DNA from: Pachyseris speciosa
Taxonomy: Eukaryota; Cnidaria; Anthozoa; Scleractinia; Pachyseridae
NCBI GenBank assembly: GCA_016490735.1
Contig: JAEMWC010000096.1
Span: forward strand, 591,001-655,000
Length of the DNA: 64,000 bases
Direction of reading: 5' to 3'
Shown: positions 22,601 through 32,821 of the stretch, piece by piece
How positions within the stretch are numbered: position 1 is the first letter of the stretch
Layout: each line of letters opens with the position of its first letter
Made by a program: the position numbers and the translations under genes
Notes under the pieces: model-generated
The model's input: the letters and a program-made list of their open reading frames with translations, nothing else
The model's database searches: none
Told to the model about the DNA's origin: nothing

Positions 22601-24978
22601 AATGTTCATCAGGGACGGATCCAGGAATTTTGGATTGGGGGGGGGGGGGTCCAAACTTACTTCAAATTACTTCTCCTCTTAACTCCGTCACTCTCCCCAA
22701 CACCCTCCCCCCTCCCCCAGCCGCCATTGCAAAAGGAAGTTTTAGAAACGAGGACAGGAACGTCAACGGGAACGTCAACAAGAATGTCACGAAAAAAATA
22801 GGTTTAATGAGCAAAAACAATCGCTCTGCACATGCGTTTTACATTTTTCTTTGCTGTCCTCTGCAAAACAGCAACGTGAATTGACCAAATTTTAGGTTTT
22901 GGTGAGAACACGAGCACATGATGGCAAATTTTTCTTTTTTTTATAATCAACTTTACTTTAATGCTGTTCATAGAAATTTAGTTCCTGGATAGTTCGCCGA
23001 CATTTTACAAGTTTAACAAATTGGAATAATCGCACAAGTGCTGGTGTGGCAATGCATGGATTGGATGGCAAGAGAGTCCAAGGTATGGAACTTGATATCG
23101 TGAATGGGTTCATTGTGCAATTTATTGGCGCTGGCATTGAAGCTGGCGTCTTTTGAATCTGCTACACATTGCTGATGAGTCCCAATAAGGACGAAACAGC
23201 TGTCCATGGTTGCAGCCCTACTTTATTGAGTCTCGGTCATGCAAAGTCAATTTTTCTCTAATATACATGTAACAAGCCTTTCTTGTTACATGTATATTAC
23301 AATAACGAGAAGATATATTTTGAAATGACATTTTTGTTGCCGTCGCCGCCCTTGTTTCTTAATCAATTTAAGGAGACGATCACGTGTTCAACGTTGGTTG
23401 GACTAAACTGCTTTGTGAGCAGAGGTGAGTGACCATCAGAGGGTACCACCAAAAAATAACATTTTATTGCAATTGTAGAAATATGCCTGGAATTTAGATT
23501 AGTGGCAAAATACAATGGCTTTCCATCAAAAAACAAGCCAACCAGTTGAGTAATAATAGGCGATCCCGTCAATGTGAGAATTTCAGCGTCAAACAAGTCA
23601 TAGTAGAGAAAATTTCTGCTGAGGAAAGGGGGGGGGGGAGGGGGGTCCAGACCCCCCGGACCCTCCCCCTGGATCCGCCACTGTTCATGATACAATTAAC
23701 AAGTGCAAAACATGAACATAAACAAGTAAACACTTACAGTGACTGGTGAATCGACTTTTTGAACATTTGACTCCTCTACAAGGATTTCTCTGCGGTTAAG
23801 AGTACATTGAAGAGAATAAAGTAAGGCTCTAATGTGTTCCTAAAATAACAACCCTAACTATTTTCACTACCAAAAAAGTAATTGTGAGGTGATTTTCAAA
23901 TGAATTTCACAGCAACCAGTCCTTCCCCAGACATTGTTCCCCAGTATGCTATGATAATAACCACCCTTTCCTACTGTCCTGTCAAGTCACCAGACTCTGG
24001 AACTTGCTTTCTTTGGACACTGTTTATTATAACTTATTTCCATCTCAAACTCCTGTTAACTCATGAGTGTTTCCGGTAACACAAGCCTACTACACTTTTG
24101 ATATCCCCAGGGGTTTCATTAGAAGCTGGCAGCCGGCGAAAATCATCGCCTACTTTGTCAGAAGTTACCTCTTTCTGTCTCCTATTTTGTCTGTATTTTC
24201 ACTCAAATTATTTAAAAAAATAATCAGGTTGCCGCCTACTTTAGTTAGCTCAGACAGCTATTTCGAAATTTATTGAAACCCCAGTATCCCTTATTTCAAT
24301 ATACAGCTATTTTCAGAAGATTGATAGTTTCCTTGTTTACCAACAACCCTCAATTTTTAATTTCTCCTTTTGAGCGTCTTTCCTTTAGGACAGTTTTGCT
24401 GTTGCTAAGGTACTGGCCCAGACAATCAAAACCTTTCAACACCACCTTCAGATGGCTGACCCCTCATAATTACAGTTTTGTGACTACTGGATTAGTAAGA
24501 GAATCTTTGTCTGATCATGACTGTAATTTGATAGCTGTCATCCAATAAGTACAATTTAAGACAATTCTCTCAAAAATAGATACAAATTGGATTTTAATTC
24601 TTCGAATGAGATAACAATGCTGTTTATCTTAATTCACATTTCAAGATTATGGGAAAATCATAAATTTTAGCCCCTTGCGAGAACTTGATAAGCCATGACA
24701 TACCTTGCTTTGGCACATAACTGTTTCACTTCCTTCTCAGTAATCAACTCACAGCGTCTCAGCTTTTCGATTTGTCTGCAGAAAACCGATTTATAAAAAC
24801 AATTTCAAACAGTTTTCAAGATAAAGACTGCTTACGGTCATACATCAAAAGATGGTTGTGCAAAAACGACATAAATCTTAATAAATGATATCTGACAAAA
24901 ATGTAAACAATAGTAAGCTCAAGCTTTAATATGTTGGGAAGTCGAATCTTACCGGTCCAAATCGCTACAGTCTGCCAT
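13666..24978 (-). CDS. PPP4C: Protein phosphatase 4 catalytic subunit
   Basis: Thirteen coding exons on the minus strand: 24978-24953, 24775-24704, 23789-23738, 21906-21856, 21185-21084, 16570-16508, 16008-15898, 15636-15586, 15452-15377, 15239-15172, 14825-14704, 14493-14415, 13722-13666. All phases agree and give 309 residues (human 307). PPP-family metal and catalytic motifs are complete: GDIHG at 53-57, GDFVDRG at 81-87, GNHE at 113-116, then [15 protein letters not shown] and [31 protein letters not shown] and the DYFL end favour PP4 over PP2A or PP6. The terminal Leu is the known carboxymethylation site of PP2A-like enzymes. It is a Ser/Thr phosphatase working with regulatory subunits in DNA repair, centrosome function and signalling. 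The tail [13 protein letters not shown] is two residues longer than in human. Introns 3, 5 and 6 contain several transposons; intron 5 is 4.5 kb. Confidence 0.96.
14176..14203. repeat. Short repeat shared with 41442-41470
   Basis: The block AGAGATAGACCACCACACC plus a following GGAAC recurs at 41442-41470, inside an intron of the Cys-rich gene. It probably marks the end of an interspersed family. Neither copy shows inverted ends I can define. Confidence 0.4.
16123..16264. mobile_element. MITE of the TAGCCTCCTTCGCAG family, copy 1
   Basis: Begins TAGCCTCCTTCGCAGCC and ends GGCTGTGAAGGAGGCTA, so the termini are inverted repeats. The length is 142 bp. Related copies lie at 41720-41817 and 43807-44129. 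It sits in PPP4C intron 6. Confidence 0.65.
17203..17520. repeat. 51-bp tandem repeat, left array
   Basis: Five to six units built on TTTTCCTACGACATTGGAAA and CGGAATTCGAACTTCC. The two outer units are the most diverged. All apparent open frames across it are repeat translations (for example [11 protein letters not shown] recurring) and not genes. Confidence 0.85.
19297..19672. repeat. 51-bp tandem repeat, right array (inverted)
   Basis: The same unit as the array at 17203-17520 but on the opposite strand, with about seven copies. Divergence again rises toward the interior end of the element, as in the left array. Confidence 0.85.
20524..20976. mobile_element. MITE with 19-bp terminal inverted repeats
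   Basis: The left end TATCAGGGGCACCCAACGA and its exact complement at the right end (TCGTTGGGTGCCCCTGATA) enclose 453 bp. The outermost TA may be the target duplication. There is no coding frame. It is in PPP4C intron 5. Confidence 0.75.
22610..23683. mobile_element. Non-autonomous CAG...CTG (hAT-like) element
   Basis: The left end CAGGGACGGATCCAGG and the right end CCTGGATCCGCCACTG are inverted repeats, followed inward by G-rich and C-rich tracts. TTCAT is duplicated just outside (22605-22609 and 23684-23688). The length is 1074 bp with no transposase. Its interior contains a hammerhead ribozyme-like sequence at 23155-23215. It lies in PPP4C intron 3. Confidence 0.65.
23155..23215 (+). ncRNA. 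Hammerhead ribozyme-like motif, damaged stem I
   Basis: The catalytic core is intact: CTGATGA (23172-23178), stem II GTCC-CAATAA-GGAC, GAAA (23193-23196), a 2-bp stem III (AC/GT around AGCT), then GTC ending at 23204 as the predicted cleavage site. Stem I is weak: two of the first six pairs are broken. The same core, with a good stem I, is at 63493-63553. It is probably a decayed copy from a Penelope-like or retrozyme element. Confidence 0.6.
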
Positions 24979-25663
24979 ATTGATCTTTTGCTGTTGTCGG
25001 TTACGATCAATTCACCTACTTGACTTTACAAGTTTGGAGCAAATATAGTTTATGTTGAAATAAATATTTCCGTTTCTGGATGATGAAACTCGAATCAAAC
25101 TGACTGAAATCACGTAACGAAGTTGCCGGCGATTCGATCGAAGACGGCACAACTCGAAGATCTCTCAAACGCTTCGCCAATAAAAGCAAGCTGTCTTCGT
25201 CAGGGAGAACTACAGCTTAATTTCTATGTCGACATAAATGAGATCAGCAATCTGGAATGCTAAAAGCTGTCAAATTACGTGGATTTTCGAAATATCAGCC
25301 TCATGGCCGCCATGTCGTACTCTTTGATGCCGCGCAATCGAAAAGTCACGTGGCTATCGCGAAACGCGCCATCTGAGTGACGTTTGTTTGGCGCGAAAAA
25401 TCCACGTTCCCAGGGTCCCCTCATTTCCGGTCCTCCCGGCTTTTTCAAAGGGTTATATTTTTTGGCTGTGTACATTTCATTCAGTTTTGTTGCTAGAACG
25501 TTGGCCATCGAAAACTATCGAAAACGCCCCTTTTTAGAGAGAATGTGTCGGGGACAGCTGTGGGCAAACATTACGACTTGCATTGCGTTTATCACGAAGG
25601 AGAGCCAGCCTCTTTTGATCTTTTTTTTTACACGGGAACTGAACAAAAGACAAATTGAATACG

Positions 25664-26073
25664 TACCGTAAAAGCTCTATTAAGCCCCCTTCTCTATTAA
25701 CCCCCCTCTCTAATAAGCCCCTTGTTTGGAAGTCGTTTTTTGTAATAAGCTCCCCCCCCCCCCTCGCTAATAAGCCTCAGCTCCCCCTTTTTGGACACGA
25801 GATGTTGTAATTAGTCACTCCTATTCCCTCTTGCGAAATCAACTTCATGTGGCCCAACTGGTTTTTAAACAAATATACACTCAAACACGTAGTACTGTTT
25901 GCTGCTCATTGTTAGATATTCACTGTAGTTGTTTGATTTTTGTACAAAAACGAAAACAGGGTGTTTAGGATTTGAAATAAGACCCCCCTCTCTAATTAAC
26001 CCCCCGTTAATGAGACCTGAAATTAAATACGCCCCCTCCCGGGGGGGGGGGGTTTAATAGAGCTTTTACGGTA
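25664..26073. mobile_element. MITE between PPP4C and FLOT2
   Basis: Ends TACCGTAAAAGCTCTATTAA and its complement (TTAATAGAGCTTTTACGGTA) enclose 410 bp, with C-rich and G-rich tracts inside each end. The outer TA may be the target duplication. It lies in the spacer between two divergent genes and could influence their promoters. Confidence 0.75.
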
Positions 26074-26661
26074 AATATCCGTTGTATTTTGTTTGGGCCT
26101 AGCTTCTCCATAGTCCCAGAAAGCTCAATCAAGTCTGCTTTGATGCAGTCATTCTTTTATTATAGATCAGAGTCTTTTCCCTGGTCTTTTCCAACAGTCA
26201 GCTATTGGTGTGACCGTATTTCCTACTATTTCAGCCCCTATCACAGTTCTGATTTACAAAGAGTTGAAATAAACTTGCACTTGAACTTAACTTGAACACT
26301 CTTGATCTGCTAGCTTGACGGTATGACAGAAATATTCAAAAGGTCCAAATCTTTGCTCTAGGGCTGCGGCATGTGGGTCTTAAATTGTATTTTTGTCTGG
26401 TTTGCGCGTCTTTGCTCCATGCAAAACCAATGGTGTACCCCATTGTCATCCCACCCGGCTCCCAATATAATTTTTTTCTGACTGACTGCGTGGGAGGATG
26501 CGTGGGAGGTCAATAATATTTCATCACGTGACCAAAGAAGCCATCTGCCTTCGTTGTTGTGGGGTACTGGGGCGAATTCAAGGGGCGTTTTTCTCCTCCA
26601 TAACAGTCGTGTTTTGCAACCACTTTGTGAATAAAAAAACTTGGTAGAGTTTGGCTCAGTC

Positions 26662-29216
26662 ATGGGAAATTGCCACACAGTTGGACCAAATGAAGCCCTG
26701 GTTCGTTCAGGTACGACAACTTCTTGTATGATTTTCTCTGTGTCATAAGAATAATGCGTGACTTGTCGATTTGCAATCCATTTGATCAGAAGCGGTGCAA
26801 TGAACATGAATGAATTCATGTCGTTGTTCACAACTTCTTCAACCCATGGAATCGTGCTTTTAGCATTTTTATACACTTAGCAGGATTACGTGAAAGTCTC
26901 TGGGCTGTGCAAAGATTTGCTATTTCCTTCGAGGGCACAAATAGACGAGTGCATTTAATTCCACACACAAGCGGATTTTAATGTCGGCATGTTCCGCATT
27001 CTAATCTTTAGTTCTTTACAACACCAGAGTTTGTAGGGTGACAACACAAGCTGAATTTCGTGTTTTCAGGTGGTTGTTGCGGTAGCGATGACAAGAAGAC
27101 CGTTATAGGTGGATGGGTATGGGCCTGGGCTTTCGTAACAGACGTGCAATCGTGAGTAGAAAATAAGGATAACTTTTATTTTATGTAAAAATGCTCACAA
27201 TGCATCCTGCAGTCGTCAGTTTCGTATCAAAACAGGTGCCAAGCGACATGCATAACATGAAGCCTTTCTGTGCTTGACCCTATCTTACCTTGTACGGTTC
27301 ATTGAAAGCCAAGTAATAGTGATGACTTCGCTTTAAAAGAACTGTGTTAATTATATATTAACTGTAAATAGTTAATCGTAAATAAGCTCGAATACCGGCC
27401 TTTGTGGTTGTACGTATGCAAAACGCTGGTTGATTATTCCATTGTCCTCGTAGTGTCTTTTGCTGACTTGCGAGTTTTCTGTTTTTCAAACATTTCGCTG
27501 TTTGCAGCTGTAGCCAAATGCTGCGGAAAGATCGCGTGAACTTAAAAAATACTTGATGTCAATGTGAGGTAATACTTGGGTAACGTTATGATATTGCACT
27601 GGATGAAGATGAGAATAGTTACTTTTGTGTAAATCAGTTCACTATACGGAAATGGAATGCACCATTTGCAGCTTCTAGCAACCATGAAAAGACTTTGAAC
27701 CCCTTGCACTTGTCACATGGGAAATCTGACAACTGTCCCTTGACATGCAAGTTTATTTCAGTGTTGTTCAGTGCTCCATATTTTTATTTGATAAATTTTG
27801 CTTCATCAGGCTGAAACTGGCAGTCATGACGTTAAACCCAAAGTGTGAATCTGTAGAGACAGCCCAGGGAGTGTCTGTCACGGTAACAGGTGTTGCACAA
27901 GTTAAAGTCATGACAGAGCCGGAACTGCTCAAGACTGCCTGTGAACAGTTTCTTGGAAAATCAACCAGGGAGATTGAGGGCGTCATTCTTCAGACGCTGG
28001 AGGGTCATTTGAGAGCTATTCTCGGTACTTTGTCAGTGGAAGAGATTTATAAAGGTGTGTAACAGAAACAACTCCTTAAGTATCTTACCAAGTACTTTCC
28101 GAAAGTGGAAATACACTATTATAACTGCCAACTCTCACTCTTGTGCATTATGTGTGAGTCATGAGGCAACGAAAATCTCACGCATTTGACTTGGAAAAAG
28201 TTGGCAGGTATACACTATACATTAAAGATAATCACCTCTTAGGAAGCCTTAGCTTTAGTCAGGTAGCTATCCAGCTGTCCACTGGATGGCCAATTTTAGC
28301 AGGGCAAGATTCTGGATGGCCTGTTGTGCAGTGCTCAAACGACCTGAACTTTTGACTTTTCTCTTCTTCAAAGATCGTGAAGCTTTTGCTGCACTGGTGC
28401 GAGAAGTCGCTTCACCTGATGTGGGAAGGATGGGAATTGAAATCCTCAGCTTCACAATAAAGGACATTGAAGACCACGTCAGTTACCTTGACTCACTTGG
28501 CAAAACTCAGACAGCCAAAGTTAAGAGAGATGCAGACATTGGAGTGGCAGAGTCCAACAGAGATGCTGGAATCAGGGTGAGTATCTTTAACTACATATAA
28601 GAGTTTTGTGGCAACCAGTCTACAACAGCCATGTTTTATTTGTCCAAGCTTCTATTGATTAGAAGCAAATGTGAGATAATACTTTACTTAACTGTGTTGC
28701 TCCACTGTCAAGTCCATCTTGAATAATTCAAGAGAATGCATTGCCATGATTGGAAGCAATGGAAGGTCGAACTGGTTTGAAAACTTTCGACCAAAACTAA
28801 ATTAAATAACTGTCTAATATTGCTCCTGGAGTGACAAATTGTTTGTTTTTTAACCAGGAAGCTGAGTGTGAGAAAGAGAAAATGGATGTCGCATACCAAG
28901 CCCAGACTAACATTGCAGATTCGTCAAAAGAGTACCAGATGCAGAAGGCTGCATATGACCAGGAAGTTAATGCTAAGAAAGCTGAAGCTGAACTTTCTTA
29001 TGAATTACAGGTGAATTTTGCATTTTTCACAACCTTCTCTGTATTTCTTGTGCACTATGGCTTGCATAGGTGGATTTCATGCTTTCAAGTTATTCCACAG
29101 AATAAGTGCTACAACCTTCGGTCAACCTTACTGACCCTCCTCTTACTTTCTGACAGTAATTTTGGTTACTTTTATTTGTGGAGGCCAAGGCTTTTTATGG
29201 CTGTTCATCTTTTATT

Positions 29217-29260
<44 letters not shown>

Positions 29261-32200
29261 GGAATGAAACACGAAAATTTGGTTTATCAACGGAGTTGAT
29301 AATGTAAATTGACCACCATACAGGGATTCAATTAGCTGATGTTTCGAGCGTTAGCCCTTCATTGGAGCGAATCGAGAAATTGTGGGTTGTGTATGGTTTA
29401 TATACAGAAAATGGAGCTACACTATTGGTGGTAACATGAAAAACAGGAATAAATTAATTGAATGAAAAGCGCTTGTTGATACCGTGGGGATTAAGAGTGC
29501 CAATCTGAAAGATCAGTTTTTCTCGAGATTTTTACGGCTTTCCCTGGTACCTTGATGTAGGGAAAGGCCGGAGATCGACATGTGTTGTTTGGAATGGTTA
29601 GGGAGATTAAAATGCCGAGCGACAGGTTTGGATGCGTCTTTGATGTTGAGAAAGATGACAAAGACGCATCCAAACCTGTCGCTCGGCATTTTAATCTCCC
29701 TAACCATTCCAAACAACACATGTCGATCTCCGGCCTTTCCCTACATCAAGGTACCATGGAAAGCCGTAAAAATCTCAAGCAAAAACTGATCTTTCAAATT
29801 GGCACTCTTAATCTCCACGGTATCAACAAGCGCTTTTCATTCAATTAATTTATTCCTGTTTTTCACGTTACCATGTTACCACCAATAGTGTAGCTCCATT
29901 TTCTGTATATAAACCATACACAACCCACAATTCCTTGATTCGCTCCGACGAAGGGCTAACGCTCGAAACGTCATCTTTTATTAGACATGTTTGGGCATTA
30001 AATTTTTCTCACAGCATGACGTTTTCTTACCAACTAATTCTCTGGGCCTCCCAATCAAAATTTGAGCTTTCTGCTTGTTGAACAATTGAACACTTAATGT
30101 AAGTGACTAATTTTGTTGTGTTTTTTAAGGCTGCAAAAGAGAAGCAGAAGATCAGGTCAGAAGAAATCCAAATTGAAGTTGTAGAGAGAAAGAAGCAAAT
30201 TGAAGTTCAAGAGAAGGAAGTCACCAGAAAAGACAGGGAGTTGATAGCTACAGTTCGCAGACCAGCAGAGGCTGAGAGCTACAGGGTTGAAACTATCGCG
30301 CAAGGCAAAAGGTTTGTTTGTTAAGCTGTTTGAGCATCGCAAAATTTGTAGTGGTAACTGTTTTGGTAATGAATCACTACAAGCTGCGTCTTACACAATT
30401 CTGCAATATATCTCACAATTTTCTTAATTTTCACATGGTCTGGCAACATAACCCCTGCCTCTCATGCTTTTAATAAGGAAGCACTTTTTGTGTTTCTATC
30501 CTGGTGAGATCAAACCCCAGAGAATCACTTATGTCCAGAAATGAATGTAACTCTGAATCTGGGTACTTCATGTTAACTAAATGATGGTGACATACTTGTT
30601 TATGGTTATGACTGAGTAGTGAAATGTCTGCATTCACTTTTGTACCTAGAACACAGACGGTGTTTAAGGCTCAGGCAGATGCAGAAAAGATCAAGGTAAG
30701 AACACGTTTCCAAATTGTGCATTATTATATGTATTGTCTTACTTTAAATTACAATTATGAACAATTTAACATTATTCCTGTTTAAGTTGCTTGTTTAAAC
30801 ATGAATGTAGTCCTTATTGTACTTCTTCAAAATGCATTAATAGATGACAGGTTCATCTGAAGCCACTGCCATTGAAGCTATTGGAAAAGCAGAGGCTGAA
30901 CGCATGAGACAGAAGGCTGCAGCTTACAAGATGTACGGAGATGCTGCCATGACCGCCTTAGTGCTGGAAGCCTTGCCAAAGGTATATTTTTCTTCACATT
31001 TCCAGAAAGGAAAATGTTCACCAGCTCTGAGGATGACACTAAGTAATTTTAACACAAGTCTAGTAGCACTTTCAATCCACCTGTTACCCTTGTAATCCAG
31101 TGTGGTACCATTTGTGTAATTGTATAGGACAGAGATCACATAAAGAGACAGTGTGCATGTGTGATCAGACTCCATTAGAAACAATATTTGAGGTAGAAAT
31201 TGGAACCCTTTTAGGCATAGTCCTGTGCAGTATTGTATGTAAACCATTGGCTTTATTTTCCAGAAATTGTTTATTAACAAGAAATTGTCTCACCACATTG
31301 AGTATAAACTAGAGAAATTCTCCTGTGATTATTGCATTATTCATTATCAAACTCAGGGCTGGTAATCATGTTACACCTGTTAATACAGAGCTTTGTCTGT
31401 TATAGCAACAGCTAGAATTATATGTTTAAAATCTATCGTAATACATAACAAGGAGTTTCCTGTTTATTGGTCCACAGGTAGCAGCAGAAGTTGCTGCTCC
31501 TCTTGCCAAGACAGATCAGATTGTAATTGTCGGTGACCAGTCCTCAAATGTCACTGGTGAAGTTTCAAAACTTGTCAGTCAACTTCCTCCTGCTGTGCAG
31601 GCCCTTACTGGAGTTGATTTGAGTGGGGTAAGCATTAAGTTGTAAGCCATGGTGTGATCATAGATTATTAAATTAATATAAACTTTGAACTGTTATTATT
31701 TGTCACTTACACAGTGTTATCATAACTTTTTAAAGTAGAAGTTGCGCATCGTGCTGAGTAGTAGTTGCAAAGCCTGAATGGCGCTGCGCTGCTCCCCTAT
31801 GGGGCCCCCGGGGGATGCTTCCCAGAAAAATAATTCTCTTGGAGATGCATTTTCCAGTAGTCACATTTTTCCATGTAAATACTACATGTATTTCAATTGA
31901 AGAGATGAGAATGTCTGTCTAGGTTTGACTTTTATGTTTGTCTCTTAGTGTATGTGACCCATTAGTTATATGCGAAAGCGACACATCCCTGTATCTTAAA
32001 AAAAATCTCTCAGAAGTGATGGTCATTGAAGCAATCAAACATCCAGCAGGGTGTTACAAACTGGTGATTTTTCATGACAATCTAGCATCCACGAGTACAT
32101 AAGATTCACTGCTAAGGGATTCTGGTACTTTTAACCCTTCGACTCCCAGGAGTGATCAGTGTATAAATTTGCCTTACATGTGTAATACATGTACAGTAGT

Positions 32201-32486
32201 AGACTGGTGATGAGAATTTCTAAATTATCTATTAAGAGATGTTGTCTTGATATACTTTTAGACCACATTCTCGGAAATAGCCTACAAAGAAATGTATGAT
32301 CTTCAGATAGGGGAATTGACTTTTAGATCTTGGGATTGAAAGGGTTAAAAACCATGGGTGATTTGAATGCAAGTCCTTCTTTTTCTCCAGTTTTGGAACA
32401 GTTGAAGCTGAAAATGAAGATGTGGGAAGTAAAATATAATATTTTGTTATTTTCAGGTGATTGGCAAAATACCTGGTGCAAAGTGA
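26662..32486 (+). CDS. FLOT2: Flotillin-2 (reggie-1)
   Basis: Ten coding exons: 26662-26710, 27070-27151, 27810-28054, 28374-28576, 28858-29010, 30130-30311, 30650-30695, 30844-30981, 31478-31627, 32457-32486. Phases agree and give 425 residues (human 428). The N-terminus MGNCHTVGPNEALVRSGGCC carries the Gly2 myristoylation site and the palmitoylated cysteines (C4, C19, C20) of flotillin-2. The SPFH/PHB domain follows (LQTLEGHLRAILGTL, VASPDVGRMGIEILSFTIKD), then the long flotillin coiled coil rich in EA repeats (RRPAEAESYRVE, EAERMRQKAAAYKMYGDAA) and the end QALTGVDLSG-VIGKIPGAK. Flotillins form hetero-oligomeric scaffolds on the cytoplasmic face of membrane microdomains and act in endocytosis and signalling. 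Flotillin-1 was considered, but the MGNC start and TVRRPAEAE block fit flotillin-2. Introns 3, 5 and 9 carry transposons. Confidence 0.96.
28120..28212. mobile_element. Short MITE, TATA(A/C)CTGCCAAC ends, copy 1
   Basis: The left end TATAACTGCCAACTCTCAC and right end GTTGGCAGGTATA enclose 93 bp in FLOT2 intron 3. ATACACTAT occurs at 28111-28119 and again at 28210-28218, partly inside the terminus. A longer relative with the same ends and internal AAAATCTCA(C/T)GCATTTGAC block is at 54004-54442. Confidence 0.65.
29212..29973. mobile_element. Palindromic Penelope-like element fragments
   Basis: From about 29338 to 29973 the sequence is an imperfect palindrome with arms of about 315 bp, centred near 29655. 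Each arm, read toward its outer end, encodes the C-terminal part of a GIY-YIG-type endonuclease tail (SKPVARHFNLPNHSKQHM) as found in Penelope-like retroelements. Each then ends in a conserved AAGGGCTAACGCTCGAAAC block. The left flank 29212-29335 is a further piece of the same family; 44935-45032 is its inverted relative. Both copies are truncated. It sits in FLOT2 intron 5. Confidence 0.7.
32135..32344. mobile_element. MITE with TTAA target duplication, CCCTTCGACTCCC end
   Basis: Left CCCTTCGACTCCCAGGAGTG and right TTGGGATTGAAAGGG are imperfect inverted repeats with TTAA at each border (32131-32134 and 32345-32348). The length is 210 bp and it sits in FLOT2 intron 9. No coding frame. Confidence 0.65.
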
Positions 32487-32789
32487 GAAATTTCTTGGAG
32501 GATATGTCGCTTGTTTTAGAATGTAGTGTAATCAAGTTCATGTATATGTAAAGTATTCTGGGTAGTCATCTACAAGGTTTTATTTGTAACTTTTCTACGA
32601 AAATTTCCTAGAAGCCAGCTTTGGTGGGAAAATTCTTTCATGACAAGTTGCTATAAACTGGTGCTTTTACATATTCAGATTAATTTACACGCATATAGCT
32701 TACAAAAAATCTTGCTGATAGAGTAACAATTTCCATTGTTTTTCAAACTTCATTGTATTGTAAATCAAGAAACGTATTCATTCACCCAG

Positions 32790-32819
32790 GACCCACAAGT
32801 CAGTGGCGAGCAGAGTGGG
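32790..32819 (+). CDS. FLOT2: Candidate alternative 3' exon of flotillin-2
   Basis: Thirty bases, phase 0 at both ends, preceded by a good acceptor (TTCATTCACCCAG) and followed by a good donor (GTAAGA). It encodes DPQVSGEQSG. Its end (AGTGGG before GT) copies the end of exon 9. It lies 300 bp beyond the exon that carries the stop codon, so it could only be used if that exon is skipped and a further exon exists. I could not identify that further exon with confidence. Confidence 0.35.
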
Positions 32820-32821
32820 GT

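Noticed and set aside
25275..25671. Overlapping frames upstream of PPP4C
   Set aside because: No domain, no splice signals in phase, and mutual overlap on opposite strands.
26358..26876. Minus-strand open frame of 172 codons
   Set aside because: It lies opposite flotillin-2 exon 1 and its promoter, has no domain, and the plus-strand exon there is unambiguous.
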